From: Roseobacter sp. GAI101
GTDB lineage: Bacteria; Pseudomonadota; Alphaproteobacteria; Rhodobacterales; Rhodobacteraceae
Length of the DNA stretch: 36,834 nt
NCBI RefSeq assembly: GCF_000156335.1
Contig: NZ_DS999213.1
Location: forward strand, 1 to 36,834
Direction of reading: 5' to 3'
The notes beneath the pieces are model-generated. The model worked only from the letters and a program-made list of their open reading frames with translations. It had not been told where the DNA came from and searched no databases. Below, piece after piece: positions 1 to 8,295 of this stretch. Position 1 is the stretch's first letter; each line of letters opens with the position of its first letter. The translations under genes and the position numbers were made by a program.

Positions 1-53
1 CCCTTTCACCCGTCTGCCGCGGTTGAGCTTGAAATTCTGAAGTTGTGAAACTT

Positions 54-127
54 GGCTGGCGACCTGTCGGGTCGGCCAGCCGTTGCCTTTGCGAAAAGGC
101 AAACTTACCCATGCGGGTGCCCCCCGC
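54..127 (+). promoter_or_regulatory. Structured leader upstream of carD (three hairpins)
   Basis: Three successive inverted repeats precede carD. Arms at 54-60 and 75-81 extend inward with GACC/GGTC (61-64, 70-73), giving an 11-bp stem with one bulge. Arms at 83-90 and 95-102 form a perfect 8-bp stem closed by a GCGA loop of the GNRA type. Arms at 113-117 and 123-127 form a GC stem ending just before the Shine-Dalgarno. None is followed by a T-run in the plus direction, so none is a convincing intrinsic terminator. They could protect the mRNA 5' end, mark a processing site from an upstream gene, or control access to the ribosome site. Confidence 0.4.
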
Positions 128-145
128 GCCTAAGGAGCCATATAT

Positions 146-661
146 ATGAGCAAGTCGAAAAAGCTAGATTTCCGTCCAAACGAATTCGTCGTCTACCCTG
201 CCCACGGTGTAGGCCAGATCGTATCGGTTGAAGAACAGGAAATCGCTGGCATCTCGCTTGAGCTGTTCGTCATCGCGTTTGAAAAAGACAAGATGACCCT
301 GCGCGTGCCGACGCATAAGGCGACAGAAATTGGCATGCGGTCGCTTAGCAGCCCTGACACGATCACCCATGCGATGAAGACCCTCAAGGGGAAGGCAAAG
401 GTCAAGCGGGCCATGTGGTCGCGCCGTGCGCAGGAGTACGAGCAAAAGATCAACTCGGGCGATCTGATTGCCATTGCCGAAGTCGTACGCGATCTGCATC
501 GCACAGATGACCAGCGCGAGCAAAGCTACTCCGAACGGCAGCTGTACGAAGCCGCACTCGAGCGGTTGACCCGCGAAGTTGCCGCTGTTGCGGGCGGGGA
601 CGAACTGGCCGCTGCCAAGCAGGTCGGCGATGTTCTCGAAAGCCGCGTCGCCGCCGCCTAA
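146..661 (+). CDS. carD: CarD/CdnL-family transcriptional regulator
   Basis: This 171-residue protein belongs to the CarD family, which binds the RNA polymerase beta subunit and stabilises open promoter complexes, notably at rRNA promoters. The N-terminal RNAP-interacting domain is recognisable by the VVYPAHGVGQI segment near residues 15-25, followed by a beta-rich core. The C-terminal half is the helical, basic DNA-binding domain (KVKRAMWSRR near residue 85). Length is normal for alphaproteobacterial members. The ATG follows AAGGAG at 132-137 with 8-nt spacing. A strong intrinsic terminator follows directly, so this is the last or only gene of its transcript. Confidence 0.93.
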   Translation: MSKSKKLDFRPNEFVVYPAHGVGQIVSVEEQEIAGISLELFVIAFEKDKMTLRVPTHKATEIGMRSLSSPDTITHAMKTLKGKAKVKRAMWSRRAQEYEQKINSGDLIAIAEVVRDLHRTDDQREQSYSERQLYEAALERLTREVAAVAGGDELAAAKQVGDVLESRVAAA

Positions 662-684
662 GCGACCTTGATGAAAACGAAAAA

Positions 685-718
685 GCCGCGCCTGATCCAG
701 TCAGGCGCGGCTTTTTTT
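685..718 (+). terminator. Intrinsic terminator after carD
   Basis: A perfect 11-bp GC-rich stem (685-695 with 701-711) has a 5-nt loop and is followed by seven T residues. It sits 24 nt after the carD stop codon. On the minus strand the flank gives a T-run too, so it may also end the antiporter gene transcript arriving from the right. Confidence 0.92.
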
Positions 719-731
719 ATGCGCGGTCAGG

Positions 732-2669
732 TCAGGCGCTTTTTCTTTCTTCTTCGTCGATCCGGTTCATAAAGGCTGTTTCCAGATCTTTCTGAAGCTC
801 TTTCGCGCGGGCGACATAGGCCTTGTTTTCGCTGGGCGGAATGTCCGGACGCCAAAGGCTGGCCAACTCACGCACTGACGCGCGGTCATGGCTGTAGAAC
901 ATGCGCTGCGCTTCTGCGGCCTCGTAATCGGACAGGCCCAGATTTTCCAAGACATAGCGGCCAGCCCGCAGTGAGCTGTCGAACATCTCGCGGACGATGT
1001 CATTCGCGCCAGCCTGATAGTGTTGATACACATCGGTGCGGTCATGGGCGCGGGTCACGATGTGCAGGCCCGGGTGTTCCTTGCGGGCATAGGAAATCAG
1101 CTGCAACGCGGCCTTGCGGTCATCCAGCGCCACAACCAGCACCTTGGCATCCTTCAGCCCCGCCTTGCGTAGGATATCGGGCCGGGTGGGATCCCCCAGA
1201 AACGCCTTGTACCCGAAGCGCCGCATCACGGCGATGGTTTCGGGGTTGTGGTCCAGCACGACCGTACGAAAGCCCGATGCCTGCACCAACCGGTTCACGA
1301 TCTGCCCAAAGCGGCCGATGCCAGCAATGATCACGGTGCCCTTTTCGTCGATCTCGTCCGCGATGAGGGGGCCTGACTTGGCCTCGGTCCGCTTGCTGAT
1401 CTGGTCATAGAGGATGAACAAGAGCGGCGTGATCAGCATTGAAAGGGCAACCACCAACAGCAAGGTTTCGGCCACGTCGTCGGGCATGGCCCCCGTGGCC
1501 ACAGAAAAGCTGACCAGCACGAAGCCGAATTCGCCCGCCTGCGCCAACCCAAGGGCAAACAGCCAGCGGTCCCGCCCTTGCAGCTTGAACAAGGTACCAA
1601 GCCCGTACAGGATCAGCCCTTTGACGATGATCACCAGCAGCGCCATGCCGACGATGATTACCGTATCGGCATAAAGCAGTTCAAAGTTGATCCCCGCGCC
1701 GACGGTGATGAAGAACAGCCCCAGCAGCAGTCCCTTGAAGGGTTCAAGGTCGGTCTCAAGCTCGTGACGGAATTCGCTGCTGGCCAGCACGACCCCGGCC
1801 AGGAACGCCCCAAGGGCGGGTGACAGACCGACGAGCATCATCAGGAATGAAATGCCCACCACGATCAACAGGGCCAGCGCGGTGTACATCTCGCGCAGCT
1901 TGGCGGCATGGATAAAGCGAAAGACCGGGCGCATGAAGAAAACGCCGGTTATGATGATGCCGGCAATCGCTGCGATGGTGACCAGTGTGATGCCCCAACC
2001 CGGCAGACCCTGCACCAGTGATATGGCGGCCTGCGCGGTTTCCGCGCCTTGGCCAACGGCTTCTGTTTCGCCATGACCGCCCGCACCGTGGGCCCCGTCG
2101 GTACCGGTCGCGAGGGTCATAGACCCGTCAGCCTGCAACGTGACCGGCGTGGGCATGTTGACGACCAGCAGCGGCAAGAACGCCAGTATCGGGATCACGG
2201 CGATATCCTGGGTCAGCAGCACCGAAAACACCGACCGCCCGCCTGCGGTCTGCATCAGCCCCTTTTCCGACAGGGTTTGCAGCACGATCGCTGTCGATGA
2301 CAGCGACAGGGTCAGGCCGACTGCCAGTGCCACCCCGATGGGTTGCCCGTAGGCCATCGCGATGCCCATCAACGCTGCCGCGCTGATCACCACCTGCAAA
2401 CCGCCAAGCCCCAGCAACCGGTGCCGCATGTTCCACAGCGCCCGTGGCTCAAGCTCCAGGCCGATCAGAAAGAGCATCATGACCACGCCGAATTCGGCAA
2501 AGTGCTGAAGATCCTTGGTCTCGGAACCGACAAGACCAAAGGCCGGACCGATCAGAATGCCCGCAGCCAGATATCCCAGCACCGACCCCAGCCCAAGCCG
2601 TGCCGCGATGGGCACCGCAATCACGGCGGCAGCCAGATAGATCGAAGCTTGGAACAGGAAACCTTCCAT
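732..2669 (-). CDS. CPA2/Kef-type monovalent cation:proton antiporter with RCK domain
   Basis: This 645-residue inner-membrane protein has the layout of KefB/KefC potassium-efflux systems. Residues 1 to about 420 are a sodium/hydrogen-exchanger domain with about 12 hydrophobic segments and the typical early motifs LGYLAAGILIGP and LFLIGLELEP. A TrkA-N/RCK nucleotide-binding domain (VIIAGIGRFGQ) begins near residue 443. It probably exchanges K+ or Na+ for H+ under control of a ligand bound to the RCK domain. An unusual loop rich in Gly, His and Glu lies near residues 185-212, between membrane segments. No KefF/KefG-type ancillary gene is adjacent, so glutathione control is not shown. The exact ion cannot be told from sequence. 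Confidence 0.88.
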   Translation of the reverse strand: MEGFLFQASIYLAAAVIAVPIAARLGLGSVLGYLAAGILIGPAFGLVGSETKDLQHFAEFGVVMMLFLIGLELEPRALWNMRHRLLGLGGLQVVISAAALMGIAMAYGQPIGVALAVGLTLSLSSTAIVLQTLSEKGLMQTAGGRSVFSVLLTQDIAVIPILAFLPLLVVNMPTPVTLQADGSMTLATGTDGAHGAGGHGETEAVGQGAETAQAAISLVQGLPGWGITLVTIAAIAGIIITGVFFMRPVFRFIHAAKLREMYTALALLIVVGISFLMMLVGLSPALGAFLAGVVLASSEFRHELETDLEPFKGLLLGLFFITVGAGINFELLYADTVIIVGMALLVIIVKGLILYGLGTLFKLQGRDRWLFALGLAQAGEFGFVLVSFSVATGAMPDDVAETLLLVVALSMLITPLLFILYDQISKRTEAKSGPLIADEIDEKGTVIIAGIGRFGQIVNRLVQASGFRTVVLDHNPETIAVMRRFGYKAFLGDPTRPDILRKAGLKDAKVLVVALDDRKAALQLISYARKEHPGLHIVTRAHDRTDVYQHYQAGANDIVREMFDSSLRAGRYVLENLGLSDYEAAEAQRMFYSHDRASVRELASLWRPDIPPSENKAYVARAKELQKDLETAFMNRIDEEERKSA

Positions 2670-2711
2670 CAGGGATTTTCTTTCGTTGGGCCGGCGGGGG
2701 CCGTGGTGTCG

Positions 2712-3170
2712 TTAGGTGGGCAAGGGCCCGTCGGTCTTCAGTTGATCCATCACGATCTGGCTGTGAACTTTTGCAACAGCCCCGTGGGGCAGCAGCACGC
2801 CGTGGATCAGCCGGTTCAGACTGGGCAGGTCTGCACAATAGACGCGCAGCAGATAATCTGCATCCCCTGTCATGGTCCATGCGCTCACGATTTCGGCACG
2901 TGTGGCCAAAAGCCGGGCAAAGCTGGCGGAATATTCTGGGCCATGGGTGCCCAGATGGACCTGCACGAACCCCTGAACCGCCAGCCCCAGCTTTTCGGGG
3001 TTCAGCTTTGCCCGGTAACCTTCGATAAAGCCCTCTTGCTCAAGGCGCTGACGCCTGCGCCCGGCTTGCGATGGCGACAGATGCAGCTGTTCGCCCAGTT
3101 CCTGTGCGGTCAGGTGGGCGTTCTTTTGCAGGGCGGACAACAGGCGGCTGTCGGTGTCATCTAGGTGCAT
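2712..3170 (-). CDS. Lrp/AsnC-family transcriptional regulator, likely of hppD
   Basis: This 152-residue protein has the standard Lrp/AsnC plan: an N-terminal winged helix-turn-helix (LDDTDSRLLSALQKN, then LSPSQAGRRRQRLEQEGFI) and a C-terminal RAM ligand-binding domain (GDADYLLRVYCADL). These proteins usually act as dimers or octamers whose DNA binding responds to an amino acid. It is transcribed divergently from hppD with 136 bp between the starts. That arrangement is common for tyrosine/phenylalanine catabolism regulators, so control of hppD is the natural inference, though the ligand is unknown. Confidence 0.9.
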   Translation of the reverse strand: MHLDDTDSRLLSALQKNAHLTAQELGEQLHLSPSQAGRRRQRLEQEGFIEGYRAKLNPEKLGLAVQGFVQVHLGTHGPEYSASFARLLATRAEIVSAWTMTGDADYLLRVYCADLPSLNRLIHGVLLPHGAVAKVHSQIVMDQLKTDGPLPT

Positions 3171-3236
3171 GCGGTGTTCTCACGTGATTCACAGCAATCA
3201 TGCGTTGATGCCGCGCGAAAGGCCAGAAGCTAGTTG

Positions 3237-3250
3237 AATTTTGCGCAATA
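3237..3250. promoter_or_regulatory. Candidate operator between lrp-like gene and hppD
   Basis: The AT-flanked palindrome ATTTTGCGCAATAT contains TTGCGCAA and lies about 60 bp before the hppD start, in the divergent intergenic region. Lrp/AsnC proteins typically bind short AT-rich palindromes there. This is position and symmetry only; no binding is shown. Confidence 0.28.
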
Positions 3251-3306
3251 TACGCGGCGCATCGCCGGTAATCTGGGCAAAATCACATCAATTGCCGAGG
3301 ATTCCC

Positions 3307-4401
3307 ATGGGCCCTTTTCCACATGACGCAGAAAAATCGAAAATCACCGCAGACAATCCTGCGGGCACGGACGGCTTCGAATTCGTCGAATTCGCCAGCC
3401 CCGAGCCGCAAGAGCTCCGCGATCTCTTTACGCGCATGGGCTACACCCATGTCGCCAATCACAAGACGCAACAGATCGAACTTTGGCAGCAAGGCGACAT
3501 CACCTATGTCCTGAACGCCGACCCCGACAGCTTTGCCGCGGGTTTCGTGAAGGATCATGGCCCCTGCGCCCCGTCGATGGGGTGGCGCGTGGTTGATGCG
3601 GATCATGCGCTTGCCCATGCCGTCTCTAAAGGGGCAGAGGAATATACCGGCTCAGGCAAGGTGCTGGACGTGCCCGCGATCAAAGGGATCGGCGGATCGC
3701 TGATCTATTTCGTGGACCAATATTACGACACCTCGCCCTACAACGAGGAATACGACTGGATCGCGCAATCCAAGCCGGCGGGCGTCGGGTTCTATTACCT
3801 CGACCACCTGACCCACAATGTCTTCAAGGGTAACATGGACGTCTGGTTCAAGTTCTACGGCGATCTGTTCAATTTCCGCGAAATCCGTTTCTTCGACATC
3901 GAAGGCAAATTCACCGGCCTGACGTCCCGCGCGCTGACTTCGCCTTGTGGCCGTCTGCGGATTCCGATCAACGAAGACCGCGACGAAAAGGGCCAGATCG
4001 TCGCGTATCTCAAAAAATACAAGGGCGAGGGGATCCAGCATATCGCTGTCGGCGCGCGCGATATCTACGACGCCACAGATGCAATCGCCGAAAACGGTCT
4101 CAAGTTCATGCCCGGCCCCCCCGAAATCTACTATGCGCTGAGCACGACCCGCGTTACGGATCACCAAGAACCCCTGGAGCGGATGAAGAAACATGGCATC
4201 CTGATCGACGGCGAAGGTGTGGTGGACGGTGGTGAAACTCGCATCCTGCTGCAAATCTTCTCGAAGACGGTGATCGGCCCGATCTTCTTTGAATTCATTC
4301 AGCGCAAAGGGGATGATGGCTTCGGCGAGGGCAATTTCAAAGCGCTGTTCGAGAGCATCGAACAAGAACAAATCGACAGCGGCGACCTCAAGACTGCCTG
4401 A
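3307..4401 (+). CDS. hppD: 4-hydroxyphenylpyruvate dioxygenase
   Basis: This 364-residue Fe(II) enzyme converts 4-hydroxyphenylpyruvate to homogentisate, the committed step of tyrosine degradation. It has two vicinal-oxygen-chelate domains. The metal ligands are recognisable by alignment to known HPPDs: His167 in DHLTHNV, His245 in QHIAVG, and Glu329 in FFEFIQRKG. The family's C-terminal GFGEGNFKALFESIE helix is intact. I chose ATG 3307 because GAGG at 3297-3300 precedes it by 6 nt. An upstream in-frame TTG at 3241 has no ribosome site and would add 22 residues not found in the family. No downstream homogentisate genes are in the window. Confidence 0.96.
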   Translation: MGPFPHDAEKSKITADNPAGTDGFEFVEFASPEPQELRDLFTRMGYTHVANHKTQQIELWQQGDITYVLNADPDSFAAGFVKDHGPCAPSMGWRVVDADHALAHAVSKGAEEYTGSGKVLDVPAIKGIGGSLIYFVDQYYDTSPYNEEYDWIAQSKPAGVGFYYLDHLTHNVFKGNMDVWFKFYGDLFNFREIRFFDIEGKFTGLTSRALTSPCGRLRIPINEDRDEKGQIVAYLKKYKGEGIQHIAVGARDIYDATDAIAENGLKFMPGPPEIYYALSTTRVTDHQEPLERMKKHGILIDGEGVVDGGETRILLQIFSKTVIGPIFFEFIQRKGDDGFGEGNFKALFESIEQEQIDSGDLKTA

Positions 4402-4413
4402 CACCCAAAGCAA

Positions 4414-4439
4414 AACCCGCAGTGTAAAATCTGCGGGTT
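4414..4439 (-). terminator. Intrinsic terminator-like hairpin between converging genes
   Basis: A perfect 9-bp stem (4414-4422 with 4431-4439) has an 8-nt loop. In the minus direction it is followed by TTTTGCTTT, so it best serves the 919-residue gene coming from the right. It also falls just after the hppD stop, but the plus direction has no T-run. Confidence 0.65.
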
Positions 4440-4443
4440 ACAT

Positions 4444-4505
4444 GCTTCTCTGGCTTTCAAATATCCCGGGGGGGCCGCCCTTTGGGCGGTGGGGGCTGGC
4501 CCCCG
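4444..4505 (-). repeat. GC-hairpin intergenic repeat, copy 1
   Basis: Read on the minus strand this unit begins with a GGGGGC/GCCCCC hairpin (4491-4504) and a CCGCCC/GGGCGG hairpin (4475-4489), then ends with GGGATATTTGAAAGCCAGAG and AAGC. The same order of GC hairpin, GGATATTT and GCCAGAGAAGC recurs at 13001-13062 and, degenerated, at 14162-14220. It follows the stop codon of the 919-residue gene. Confidence 0.7.
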
Positions 4506-4518
4506 AACCAGGGTTCAA

Positions 4519-7278
4519 TCAGCCGCGCGGCATCTTCAAAATCACATCCCGGCCACGTCTGGTATAGCGCAATTCGGAATCGCCAATCGCCGATACACGA
4601 CCACCATCCAACTTGTCGCCGACGGCGACCTTCTGATAGCGCCCGTTGCTTAGCCGGATCAGGGCGCGGCGGCTTGATGGTTTGCCAAAGACCCCGATCA
4701 AATTGATATCTCTCATCTTGATGGCATTCTTGACCGTCGCCTGTTTCGCGACCGACGTTTTCGACGGCGCGGCGGGTTTGACGACACGGGGAGCGACCGA
4801 AGCGACGCTGGCCACCTCGACGGGCTCGGGCGCTGTGCGTTCAGCGCGTTTCACGATACCTGCAAAGTTGTTAGGTCTTATGTCAGGGCGGAGCGACGCC
4901 TTGATGGCAAAAGCGGACGCATTTACAATCGTTTCAGACGGGGGGGCGTTGGCGTCACCGGATGGTACCGCCGCAAGCGACGCGGCGGCAGAAGCCGCTG
5001 CGGCCGTAACCTCTGGGGCGGCCGCTGCGACCTGCTGAAGCGATGCCTTGCGCAATTTCGGCCTGATGCCTGCAAGTTCGGCGCGGGTTAACCCATCCAG
5101 TTGTGATCTTTCGTTGCTCTCGATCAGGTCTTTCGGGCGCGGTTTGGGCCGGAAACCTGTCAACGCAGCGTTGGCGGCGGCCTCGACGGGCGTTGTCGCC
5201 GCACGCGTTGGGCTTTTGGGGGGCAATGCCGGGGGCTGGCCCGCGAAAACCAGCACACCGTCAGGGTTCAAAGTCCCTTTCGGACTGGGCGCGACCAGGC
5301 CGCGTCCATCCAGCGTAAATGTCGTGCCGGCCGCGGCAGGCGACGCGGGGCTGAAATCAAACGTGTCGCCGCCGTAAGATGCCAATGTCGGCAGGGCGAT
5401 TGCGTCATTTGCAGTGCTGACTGGGTCGATGCTGGTCAGATATAAATCATCAAGCGAGATCATCGCCGGAGCAACAGGGGGCTGGGGGGCCTCGGCCCAG
5501 ATACCGCTGGTGGCATATTTTGCCTCGACCTGCTGCTGCGGCATCGCGGGGGGCTGAGGCAGTTCGGGAACCCGCAAAGCATCCAGCACCGCACCGTCCT
5601 CATCGCTTAGCGTCGGATCGAGGGCCGCGACGACGGTTTCCTGATCCGAGTCCAGAGAGAGCGCGGGTCCGGCTATGTCCGGTTGCGTAAGGGGGCTGGC
5701 CACATCCGGCAGATCTGCTTCCTGCGCGGGTGCAGAGGCAACCACCGTGGTGTCACGTGCGCCGAAAAGGCGCGACAGCGACACCCTGTCATCCATGAAG
5801 ACCGAGGCCCACGCCGCCACACCAGCCAGAAAAACCAGCAAGGCAGCCGTCAGCAGCAGGCCCAGAAAACGGGGTTTGCCGCCAACTACTGCTGATTTTC
5901 GGGCCCCGAAAACTGTCATTTTTTCGGCTTCGCTCGTGGTTTTCGGTACCTGGATTCCGGTGTCGGTCAAGACTGCTATCGTTGGTGGCAATGGTTCGAT
6001 TTTGCTTGGTTTGCGGCGGCTCAAGAAACCAAGCTTTGATGGTTTTGCCTCTGCCGGAGGCACAAAGGGGCCCGACGCTGAGGCCCTGAGCGAACTGCTG
6101 TCCGGGACGGGGGTTGCGCGGACAGTTGTCTGGGGCGCGGTAGGCAAGGTTGCCTTGGCTGCCGGTGCGGTTCGGGTGGCACCTCCTACCGTTGGGGCGG
6201 CAGCTGTCCGGCGGCTTGTGAACGCTGTGGCGGCCGTTTCCGTCTCCACCGGGGCGGGTCGTGGTAGATTGACCGGTTTTGCCACGGCGGGCACGGCAGC
6301 TTTGGGGGCAAGGGTTGCGGTCTCGGACGCTATTTCCTTCGTATCACCTTTGGCGGTGTCTTTGGCAGCTGTGTCTTCGGCCAGTTCAGCCTTGGATGGT
6401 GCATCGCCAGCTTGTGTTGTCTGCGATACGATATCTTTCTGAACGACGATGCCGTCCTGAATGACGACGTCATCCTGGAAACGCTCCGACGGTCGCTCTT
6501 CCTTTGGTGCAAGGTTTTCAGAAGGGGGGGCGTCTGGCTCTGGACCCTTATTAGATGGACCCTCGGAAACCTGCTCTTTCGGGGGGCTGTCAGTTGCCTC
6601 GGGGGCGGCCGTATCAGCGTTTTTACGGTCAGCGCTGTCGGCTGGCAGAAGAATGACAGGGTCGTGCGTCTGGTCGGCCAGTGGGGGCTGTTCCGGGTCC
6701 GGACGGATTTCCGCAGCTTCGACCGCTGTCAGGTCATCCAGAACGACGACAGCTTCAGCATCACGATCAACCGCATCGCCGGCGTCCAATATGGTGTCCG
6801 CCGCTTCGGTTGGCCCGAAAAATGGTTCTCCGGTGAAAAGGCCGGGCGAGGGCTGCGCCACGAAACTGACCGGATGAAAGCGGTGTTCCATGGCAAACGC
6901 TTCAGCCTCGGCCAAGGTTTCACGGGCGACGGCGGCGATATGCGTTTGCGTGCCGTCGCTGCTAATGTCGAACGCCAGATCTTCCACGGCATAGGGGGTG
7001 GCGTTTTCCAGCGCCTTGCGCGCGGCATCAAGCCGTGCAGCATCGGAAAGGTCCGGCGTCGGAATGGTCATGTACTTGATCTGATCGTTCGGGATCAAAA
7101 GTTTGGTGCGGACGCCACCGGGTTCCAGCGATGCCGCCGTCTTGCGCAAGACGGCAAGTTCACCGGTCAGATCATCGACGTCCAAGGCAAGTTCGCCCAC
7201 GACGCGCCATCCGCCCGACACCCGGTGCAAAAGGCGAATGCCTTCAAAGGAAAGAGATAATGCAAAATTTGGCTTCAT
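4519..7278 (-). CDS. Large single-pass membrane protein, GspL/PilM-like N-terminus and GspC/PilP-like C-terminus
   Basis: This 919-residue protein has three parts. Residues 1 to about 160 resemble the cytoplasmic actin-like domain of GspL/PilM (LLIPNDQIKYMTIPTP, then LENATPYAVEDLAFDI). Residues about 160-465 are a low-complexity Pro/Ala/Thr-rich linker. One membrane segment lies at about 470-492 (LGLLLTAALLVFLAGVA). A second long disordered periplasmic stretch leads to a compact C-terminal domain from about 855 to 919 (INLIGVFGKP, then VAVGDKLDGG and VILKMPRG) that looks like the homology region of GspC/PilP. Homologues I recall in Rhodobacteraceae are misnamed translation initiation factor 2. 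No secretion or pilus genes are adjacent. Function is inferred from domain resemblance only. Confidence 0.75.
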   Translation of the reverse strand: MKPNFALSLSFEGIRLLHRVSGGWRVVGELALDVDDLTGELAVLRKTAASLEPGGVRTKLLIPNDQIKYMTIPTPDLSDAARLDAARKALENATPYAVEDLAFDISSDGTQTHIAAVARETLAEAEAFAMEHRFHPVSFVAQPSPGLFTGEPFFGPTEAADTILDAGDAVDRDAEAVVVLDDLTAVEAAEIRPDPEQPPLADQTHDPVILLPADSADRKNADTAAPEATDSPPKEQVSEGPSNKGPEPDAPPSENLAPKEERPSERFQDDVVIQDGIVVQKDIVSQTTQAGDAPSKAELAEDTAAKDTAKGDTKEIASETATLAPKAAVPAVAKPVNLPRPAPVETETAATAFTSRRTAAAPTVGGATRTAPAAKATLPTAPQTTVRATPVPDSSSLRASASGPFVPPAEAKPSKLGFLSRRKPSKIEPLPPTIAVLTDTGIQVPKTTSEAEKMTVFGARKSAVVGGKPRFLGLLLTAALLVFLAGVAAWASVFMDDRVSLSRLFGARDTTVVASAPAQEADLPDVASPLTQPDIAGPALSLDSDQETVVAALDPTLSDEDGAVLDALRVPELPQPPAMPQQQVEAKYATSGIWAEAPQPPVAPAMISLDDLYLTSIDPVSTANDAIALPTLASYGGDTFDFSPASPAAAGTTFTLDGRGLVAPSPKGTLNPDGVLVFAGQPPALPPKSPTRAATTPVEAAANAALTGFRPKPRPKDLIESNERSQLDGLTRAELAGIRPKLRKASLQQVAAAAPEVTAAAASAAASLAAVPSGDANAPPSETIVNASAFAIKASLRPDIRPNNFAGIVKRAERTAPEPVEVASVASVAPRVVKPAAPSKTSVAKQATVKNAIKMRDINLIGVFGKPSSRRALIRLSNGRYQKVAVGDKLDGGRVSAIGDSELRYTRRGRDVILKMPRG

Positions 7279-7506
7279 GAGAACGCTTTTAGATAGGGCT
7301 GACGAGATCGGTACTTGGACAGTTCGAGAATTGCGTATGCAAACTTAACACGCAGATGCGGTACAAAACAGCCCGGCAACATGTGTCGAAATAATAGAGC
7401 AGTAGTTTGCCTATGGAAAGTCCGCCGGACACAACGGGGTTGCAGCGAAGGGTTTGGGTCGCCAAACAGATTTCAGGCGGATTATGCTTAGCTAAAGGTT
7501 GAAAAT

Positions 7507-8205
7507 ATGAGAATTTTAAAAGTTGCAGCAGTGGTATGCGCGTCATTTGCGACAGGCGCATTTGCACAAGAAGCCCAGACGGGAATCACCGTATCGGGTC
7601 AGGGCGTTGTGGCGATGGCCCCGGATATGGCCACGATCCGGGTTGGCGTCACGGAACGTGCCGACCTTGCGTCGGACGCGATGGCGCAAACATCGGAAAA
7701 GGTTGCTGCGATTCTGGCGCAACTGGATACGCTTGGGGTGACCGGACCGGACCGTCAGACCAGCGGGCTGTATCTGCGCCCGGTCTATGACAATCGGCCG
7801 CGCGACGACAATGCGTCACAGCAGGTGATCGCATACGAGGCGGGAAATACAGTCAGCGTCAAGGTCCGCGACCTGACCAAGCTGGGAACGCTTCTGGATG
7901 CGGTCATCGCCGAGGGCGCAAATGATTTCAACGGCTTGCAATTCAGCCTTCAGGATAATGCCGAAGCTTTGATTGCCGCACGCAAAGCGGCCGTGACTGA
8001 TGCGATGGCGCGCGCGGCGCAACTGGCCGAAGCGGCTGGCGTCACTCTGGGCGACGTGGTGCGGATGTCCGAATCCAGCCAGGGTTTCCAGCCGATGGAG
8101 ATGAAATCCTCGCAGATGCGCAGCATGGACATGCCGATCGCCACCGGAGAGATCGACGTGAGCGCCCAGGTCACCATGCAATTCGAGATCAAGCAGGCGG
8201 AGTAA
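7507..8205 (+). CDS. SIMPL-domain (DUF541) periplasmic protein
   Basis: This 232-residue protein starts with a Sec signal peptide (residues 1-20, cleavage after AFA). Most of the rest matches the SIMPL/DUF541 family: an opening ITVSGQGVVAMAPDMATIRVGV, then VRDLTKLGTLLDAVIAEGAN, then a conserved AALxxAxxxA-type helix. Family members are periplasmic or outer-membrane associated and have been linked to oxidative or envelope stress, but the biochemical role is not settled. It is divergent from the 919-residue gene, with 228 bp between them, and is followed by a strong terminator, so it is probably transcribed alone. Confidence 0.88.
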   Translation: MRILKVAAVVCASFATGAFAQEAQTGITVSGQGVVAMAPDMATIRVGVTERADLASDAMAQTSEKVAAILAQLDTLGVTGPDRQTSGLYLRPVYDNRPRDDNASQQVIAYEAGNTVSVKVRDLTKLGTLLDAVIAEGANDFNGLQFSLQDNAEALIAARKAAVTDAMARAAQLAEAAGVTLGDVVRMSESSQGFQPMEMKSSQMRSMDMPIATGEIDVSAQVTMQFEIKQAE

Positions 8206-8240
8206 GCCTGCGGGTTGATGTTGCGAAACCTTTGAAAAGA

Positions 8241-8276
8241 AAAACGCCCGGCAGATCACCGTCTGTCGGGCGTTTT
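8241..8276. terminator. Bidirectional intrinsic terminator
   Basis: A 15-bp stem (8241-8255 with 8262-8276, one G-U pair) begins with AAAA and ends with TTTT. It lies between the SIMPL gene stop and the stop of the converging metY-like gene, so it can end both transcripts. Confidence 0.9.
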
Positions 8277-8295
8277 GTTTGGCTTACCGGTCGGA

